A stretch of DNA of 22,763 nt from NCBI GenBank assembly GCA_008931825.1, contig QXVZ01028251.1, forward strand, positions 1 to 22,763, given 5' to 3'. The notes below the pieces were generated by a model. The model did not search any database. It had not been told where the DNA came from and was given only the letters and a program-made list of their open reading frames with translations. Positions 18,926 to 22,763 of the stretch are shown here, piece by piece. A program made the position numbers and the translations under genes. Source of the DNA: Phallusia fumigata (taxonomy: Eukaryota > Chordata > Ascidiacea > Phlebobranchia > Ascidiidae). Every line of letters begins with the position of its first letter. Positions within the stretch are counted from its first letter, which is position 1.

Positions 18926-19093
18926 ACTTGTTGAGCGATTCTTCGAATAACTTTCATGTTCTGGATTCCTTCATTGCTTTTGCTGCTGCAGGTTTCTCAA
19001 TCTATTTCATGTTTCGGAACGGTGTTGGACAGAAATCTGAAGAACTCTTCTCCAATCCCAGTTGCCAAGAGTTCAACTTTTCAGCGTAAGTTC
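18926..19093 (-). pseudogene. Fused E-D exon (168 nt)
   Basis: On the minus strand an E-type start (acceptor GTTTCAG|GAACTTACGC) continues, at about 19040, directly into exon D. The D acceptor is lost (CTGCAAC replaced by CTGAAG on plus). The donor is degenerate, AGT|GTAAGC. Another product of unequal recombination within the array. Confidence 0.6.
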
Positions 19094-19173
19094 CTGAAAC
19101 AAAAACATACCACAGACAAAAATATGCCAAAGTAATAATTAATGCAAATCATTAAGCTAAAGCATATCGTAAC

Positions 19174-19201
19174 GACGAAACAGTGTGCACCCTGTTTAGC
19201 C
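19174..19201 (-). repeat. GTGCAC-tip hairpin, family I, minus copy
   Basis: Minus GGCTAAACAG / CTGTTTCGTC around G-GTGCAC-A. It lies 80 nt before the fused exon at 19093. Confidence 0.85.
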
Positions 19202-19425
19202 GTCATTGAATATAAAATAGTTAACTCGAACCTGCTGAGCATCGAATCGTTTCAATCTTTTGTTCCTTTCAAATCCCAATAGCAGTGAAGGTCTCCTGTG
19301 ATCAGTGCTGGTACCACGTTCTGAAAAAATAAAAAGCAAAAATAACAAGGCAAGAATTTCAAAGCTATTAATGATGAATAGTTATTAAAAAATGTTCAGT
19401 ACAATAAAGGAATTTGCGTACAAGG

Positions 19426-19452
19426 GGTGGTCAGCGTGCACTCTGTACCACC
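19426..19452 (-). repeat. GTGCAC-tip hairpin, family II
   Basis: Consensus arms. It lies 105 nt before exon A at 19320. Confidence 0.9.
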
Positions 19453-19663
19453 TCTGTATTAAGTTGTTTGGTGAAAAAAATTATTTACGTTTTTGGTTGC
19501 GTTTTTGGAAATTGATTTTAACTTAACTTTGTAAATGCCGGTTGTCTGATTCGTAATCACTTTTGTTTATTGCTCCGTCGCAGATATGCTTGTCTAAAAA
19601 AACAATTTAGCAGAATTTCAACATACACTTAACGTAAAAAGTGTTTCACTGTTGTTTGCTTAC

Positions 19664-19815
19664 ATTTGTTTTGTGGTGCCTCGAATAACGTTCATGTGGA
19701 TGGGAAGATATTTCGCTGGCTGCTTGACCCCTGTCCAATCATGAAGTGGAGATGAAGAACTCTTCTCCAATCCCAGTTGCCAAGAGTTTAACTTGTCCGC
19801 GGTAAGTTAAAGTTC
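19664..19815 (-). other. Exon type E, representative copy (152 nt)
   Basis: The acceptor TATATTTTTGTTTCAG|GAACTTTAAC matches the acceptor and first bases of the plus-unit exons, while the end (GTTATTCGAGGCACC then ACAAAACAAAT|GTAAGC) matches exon D. E therefore looks like a mosaic of plus-type and D-type exons around a unique middle. The second good copy is 16417-16571. Confidence 0.5.
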
Positions 19816-19892
19816 CTGAAACAAAAATATACCACAGACAAAAATATGCCAAAGTTATAATTATTGCAAATCATTAAGCTAAAGCTTATTGC

Positions 19893-19926
19893 GAAGACGA
19901 AACAGTGTGCACCCTGTTTAGCCTTC
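19893..19926 (-). repeat. GTGCAC-tip hairpin, family I, minus copy
   Basis: GAAG / CTTC outer pairs, then the family I core with a C/T-type mismatch, and inner CAG / CTG. It lies about 80 nt before exon E at 19815. Confidence 0.85.
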
Positions 19927-20166
19927 ACTGAAAAAAAATAGTTAACTCACACCCTTTATTCGTTTACTCGTGAAGTACTCGACTCAACTTTTGTTCGTTT
20001 CAAATCCCGTTAGTTCTACAAGCAATGAAGGTCTCCTGTGATCAGTGCTGGTACTAGGTTCTGAAGAAATAAAGGGCAAAATAACAAATCAAGAATTACA
20101 AAGTTATTAGTGATCAATAGTTATTAAAACAGTGTTCAGTACATTTAAAGCAGTTGTCGTACAAGG

Positions 20167-20193
20167 GGTGATCAGCGTGCACTCTGTACCACC
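20167..20193 (-). repeat. GTGCAC-tip hairpin, family II, wobble variant
   Basis: Plus GGTGAT / ACCACC is a mismatch; on the minus strand the same change is a G-U wobble (GGTGGT / ATCACC). It lies 106 nt before exon A at 20060. Confidence 0.85.
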
Positions 20194-21189
20194 TCTGTAT
20201 TAAGTTTGTTTCGTTGCTTAATCAAAAATTTTATTTACGGTTTTTGGAAATTGATTTCAACTTAACTTTGTAAATGCCGGTTGTCAGATTCGTAGTCCAT
20301 TTTGTTTCGTTCCCCCTCGCAGTAATACTTGTCTACAATAACAATGATAAGTGGAATTTAAACACACACTTAACGTAAAATGAGTTGTTTGCTTACATTT
20401 GTTGTGTGATGCTTCGAATACCGTTTGTTTCCGGATTCTTCCATTGTTGGACAGAAATCTGCAACAAAACTAACAACACAGCTTTTTTCGTTTGAGAATT
20501 AAGCATAATATGAAGTGCAGAATTTTATTAAGTTATTAAAGCTAATATTAGGTACATTATTTGCTATGCATTCGAATGAAAACAACACAGCTTTTAAGTT
20601 CGAGTAATTAGATCTAATATAATATATATATATGTGCATTTAAATATATGAAAAGATGTTTAAGGTTATTGATAATAGTGCAGCAATAGTAGTCTTGCTG
20701 CATATTTTAGCGTCAGTTCAGTGATATAGCAAAACTACTTAAATTTTAAACGATTATGCTTGGGGAATGAGTTTATATTTTGATGCGGACACTTCTACAG
20801 ATGCTGACAACCGAATAGATTATTAAACACACGTGACATGCAAAATAGTAAGTGCAACATGCAAATCATTACGAAAAATCCGGGCTTACTATTCGGAGCA
20901 GCAACAGGGAAGTGTTCACAAAACTTAGGTTTTTAGTTAACTTGAAGCTAACTATCGTTTACTGGTAATGTGCTCGACTAACCTGCTGAGGACTGAATCG
21001 TTTCCATCAGCTGTCCGTTTCAAATCCAAGCAGTCCGACAAGCAGTGACGGTCTCATGTGATCAGTGCTGGGCCAAGGTTCTGAAGAAATAAAGGGTAGA
21101 AATAACAAAGCTAGAAATACAACGCTATCAGTGGGGCATAGTTATTAAAAAAATGTGTTTGAGATAATCAAAGTAATTGGCGCATAAGA

Positions 21190-21216
21190 GGCGGTCAGCG
21201 TGCACTCTGTTCCACC
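21190..21216 (-). repeat. GTGCAC-tip hairpin, family II
   Basis: Plus GGCGGTCAG / CTGTTCCACC: U-G wobble on minus plus one mismatch. It lies 109 nt before exon A at 21080. Confidence 0.8.
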
Positions 21217-21460
21217 TCCGTACTAAGTCAAAAATTTAAACTAGGTTTGATTAGTTGCATTTTAGGAAATTTTTTTCAACTTAACGACTCACCTGTTGTT
21301 CGTTTCAAATCCCAATAGCAGTGAAGGTCTCCTGTGATCAGTGCTGGTACTAGGTTCTGAAAAAATAAAGGGCAAAATAACAAGGCAAGAAGTTTAAACC
21401 TATTAGTGATGAATAGTTACCAAAAATGTTCAGTACATTTAAAGCAGTTGGCGTACAAGG

Positions 21461-21487
21461 GGTGATCAGCGTGCACTCTGTACCACC
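21461..21487 (-). repeat. GTGCAC-tip hairpin, family II, wobble variant
   Basis: Same GGTGAT variant as at 20167, a wobble only on the minus strand. It lies 104 nt before exon A at 21356. Confidence 0.85.
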
Positions 21488-22004
21488 TCTGTATTAAGTT
21501 TATTTCGTTGTTTAGTCAAAAAACGTTTGGTTGCGTTTTAGGAAATTGATTTCAACTTAACTTTGTAAATGTCGGTTGTCTGATTCGTAGTCCCTTTTGT
21601 TTCTTTCTCCGTCGCAGTAATACTTGACTAAGTAAAATGATAAGTAGAATTTAAACACACACTTTACGTAAAAAGAGTTGTTTGCTTACATTTGTTGTGT
21701 GATGCTTCGAATACCGTTTGTTTCCGGATTCTTCCATTGTTGGACAGAAATCTGCAACAAAATTAACAACACAGCTTTTTTAGTTTGAGAATTAAGCATT
21801 AAATCTAATATTAGGTACATGATTTGCTATGCATTCGAATGAAAACAACACAGCTTTTAAGTTCGAGTAATTAGATCTAATATCATATATATATATATAT
21901 GCATTCAAATATATGAAAAGGCGTGAAAGGTTATTGATAATAGTGTAGCAATAGTAGTCTTGCTGCATATTTTAGCGTCAGTTCAGTGATATAGCAAAAT
22001 TACT

Positions 22005-22027
22005 GGTCAGCGTGCACTCTGTACCAC
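22005..22027 (-). repeat. Family II hairpin truncated on one side
   Basis: GGTCAGC-GTGCAC-TCTGTACCACC on plus has lost the outer GGT of one arm at a breakpoint with spacer sequence. No exon A follows in the minus direction. Confidence 0.75.
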
Positions 22028-22465
22028 CTCCGTATTAAGTTTACTTCGTTGTTCAGTCAAAAATTTAAACTACGTTTGATTAGTTGCATTTTAGGAAATT
22101 GAATTCAACTTAACTGAGTAAATGCCGGTTGCCAGATTCGTAATCTCTTTTGATTCTTCCCCCTCGCAGTAATACTTGTCTGCAGAAAACAAAAAGCAGA
22201 ATATGAACACAAAACACAACACTTAACGTAAAAAGTATTTTATTGTTGTTTGCTTACATTTGTTGTGCGATGCTTCGAATAACTTTCATGCTCCGAATAC
22301 CTCCATTGCCTTGGCTGCTGTATCTTTTGCAATCCATTTGATATTTCGGAAAGGTGTTGGACAGAAATCTGCAACGAAACTAACAACACAGCTTTTAAGT
22401 ATGCGTAGTTCGGCATATTGATAGGTATAAAGCGAAAACAGGCTAAACACACGCTACAGACTCAC

Positions 22466-22568
22466 ACTCAAAACGTTGGTTCCAGTTGACTTTGCTACCA
22501 TGTTCGCGGTTGCATTCTATACGTGTCAAAATGTAATTTCTGTCTGGAAATTCGAAACGGATTTTAAT
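22466..22568 (-). CDS. Single-copy candidate coding exon at the 5' side of the minus unit
   Basis: Acceptor TTCTGTTTGGTTGCAG and donor GAGT|GTGAGT bound a 103-nt segment that is open throughout in one phase. It begins IKIRFEFPDRNYILTRIECN and continues REHGSKVNWNQRFE, then one base of a split codon. Unlike the array exons it has no other copy in the window and its composition looks like ordinary protein. I do not recognise the domain with confidence. The open frame extends upstream past the acceptor, so an unspliced start is also possible. The downstream D exon is phase 0, so this exon and D would not join in frame. Confidence 0.3.
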
Positions 22569-22763
22569 CTGCAACCAAACAGAATACAAACTAAAATGTA
22601 AAGTTATTGTGAAAGAAATGTTCCGACATTCCTTTTTTATTTGTATATAATATGATAGGTTCAATAAAGCTAAAGTTGTGTGAATACACAGTAAAAATTG
22701 TTTAATAAATTACACCTTAACAGGGAATTGTAAGTTTGGCCATATTTTGGCGGAGAAAAACGA
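22569..22763. other. Window edge, non-repetitive AT-rich DNA
   Basis: No array exon or GTGCAC hairpin is seen. The polypyrimidine tract for the exon at 22466-22568 lies at its start. Whether the promoter of the minus unit is here or beyond the window cannot be told. Confidence 0.4.

Larger units (their letters stand above)
20480..21998 (-). repeat. Duplicated spacer block with AT microsatellite
   Basis: About 20485-20735 and 21770-21998 are close copies: TTTGAGAATTAAGCAT, an (AT)n run near 20622-20634 and 21886-21900, and GTAGTCTTGCTGCATATTTT. The first copy carries an extra 30-40 bases. The second copy ends abruptly at about 22004, where hairpin sequence begins, marking a recombination breakpoint. 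Confidence 0.75.
12903..22568 (-). ncRNA. Minus-strand unit of repeated exon cassettes A, C, D, E
   Basis: Read on the minus strand the recurring order is A, then D or E, then C, then A again, with a hairpin intron before A and before E. Copies (plus coordinates). A: 20983-21080, 21293-21356, 19989-20060, 19232-19320, 18484-18565, 17427-17524, 16738-16818, 15741-15811, 14621-14691, 14165-14262, 13459-13539, 13112-13202. C: 22115-22179, 21562-21627, 20267-20332, 19528-19593, 18782-18847, 17729-17795, 17039-17104, 16290-16345, 15326-15391, 14892 to about 14950, 13761-13826. D: 22258-22368, 21690-21751, 20397-20458, 17161-17271, 15464-15574, 15024-15104, 14359-14454, 13899-14009. E: 19664-19815, 16417-16571, chimera 18926-19093, remnant near 12903-13000. 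Several copies are truncated or fused, and frames are broken in many, so a long non-coding transcript or decayed family is the likeliest reading. The 3' end is not resolved. Confidence 0.55.

Noticed and set aside
2089-22027. Canonical microRNA precursors
   Set aside because: The hairpins are only about 28-45 nt with a 7-8 base tip; usual precursors have longer stems. A small-RNA role remains open but the sequence does not show it.
2089-22027. Bacterial rho-independent terminators
   Set aside because: No T-run follows the stems and the whole context is eukaryotic introns.
2089-22027. Plain dimeric DNA-binding sites for a transcription factor
   Set aside because: Arms differ completely between families while still pairing, the bases beside the hexamer are systematically non-pairing, and wobbles mostly follow the transcript strand. 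Not excluded, but RNA fits better.

Overview
This window looks like animal (metazoan) nuclear DNA and contains no recognisable long protein gene. It is AT-rich, all open frames are short, and there are dozens of well-formed spliceosomal splice sites (acceptors like TTTTTGTTTCAG, donors like CAG|GTAATT and AAT|GTAAGC). Introns are short, from about 55 to a few hundred bases. Repeats are abundant. One undetermined base (position 825) suggests draft assembly. An invertebrate with compact introns, perhaps a tunicate, is my guess, but nothing here proves a taxon.

Layout. 1-1860 is non-repetitive upstream DNA. At 1870-2045 there is a promoter-like stretch and a first exon. From there to about 9735 runs a plus-strand array of about 25 short exons, mostly diverged copies of one another, ending in a terminal exon with an AATAAA signal at 9710. 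Next come two minisatellites: a 31-bp repeat (9834-11090) and a 14-bp repeat (11091-11870). A 1-kb transition zone follows. Then a second exon array (12.9-22.6 kb) lies on the minus strand, built from four repeated exon types (A, C, D, E). Exon type A is a recognisable relative of the plus-strand exon, so the arrays are convergent paralogous units with the minisatellites at their meeting point.

The striking feature is a hairpin in nearly every long intron. It has an invariant self-complementary hexamer GTGCAC at its tip. The hexamer is flanked by one non-pairing base on each side (one side only in one family) and carried on a stem whose sequence differs completely between families. I count 39 GTGCAC sites, against about 5-6 expected by chance for this length. 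Nearly all are at the tip of such a hairpin. Wherever the downstream exon is intact, the hairpin sits about 70-110 nt upstream of its 3' splice site, in both arrays and on both strands. Arms covary, and G-U wobbles mostly favour the transcript strand defined by the splice sites. This points to a structured RNA element, possibly a loop-loop (kissing) dimerisation element built into tandemly duplicated introns.

Most exons have incompatible lengths or stops, so I treat both units as probable long non-coding transcripts. Three segments keep some coding character: a 55-codon spliced frame at the start of the plus unit, the 66-nt and 111-nt phase-0 exons C and D of the minus unit, and a single-copy exon at 22466-22568.
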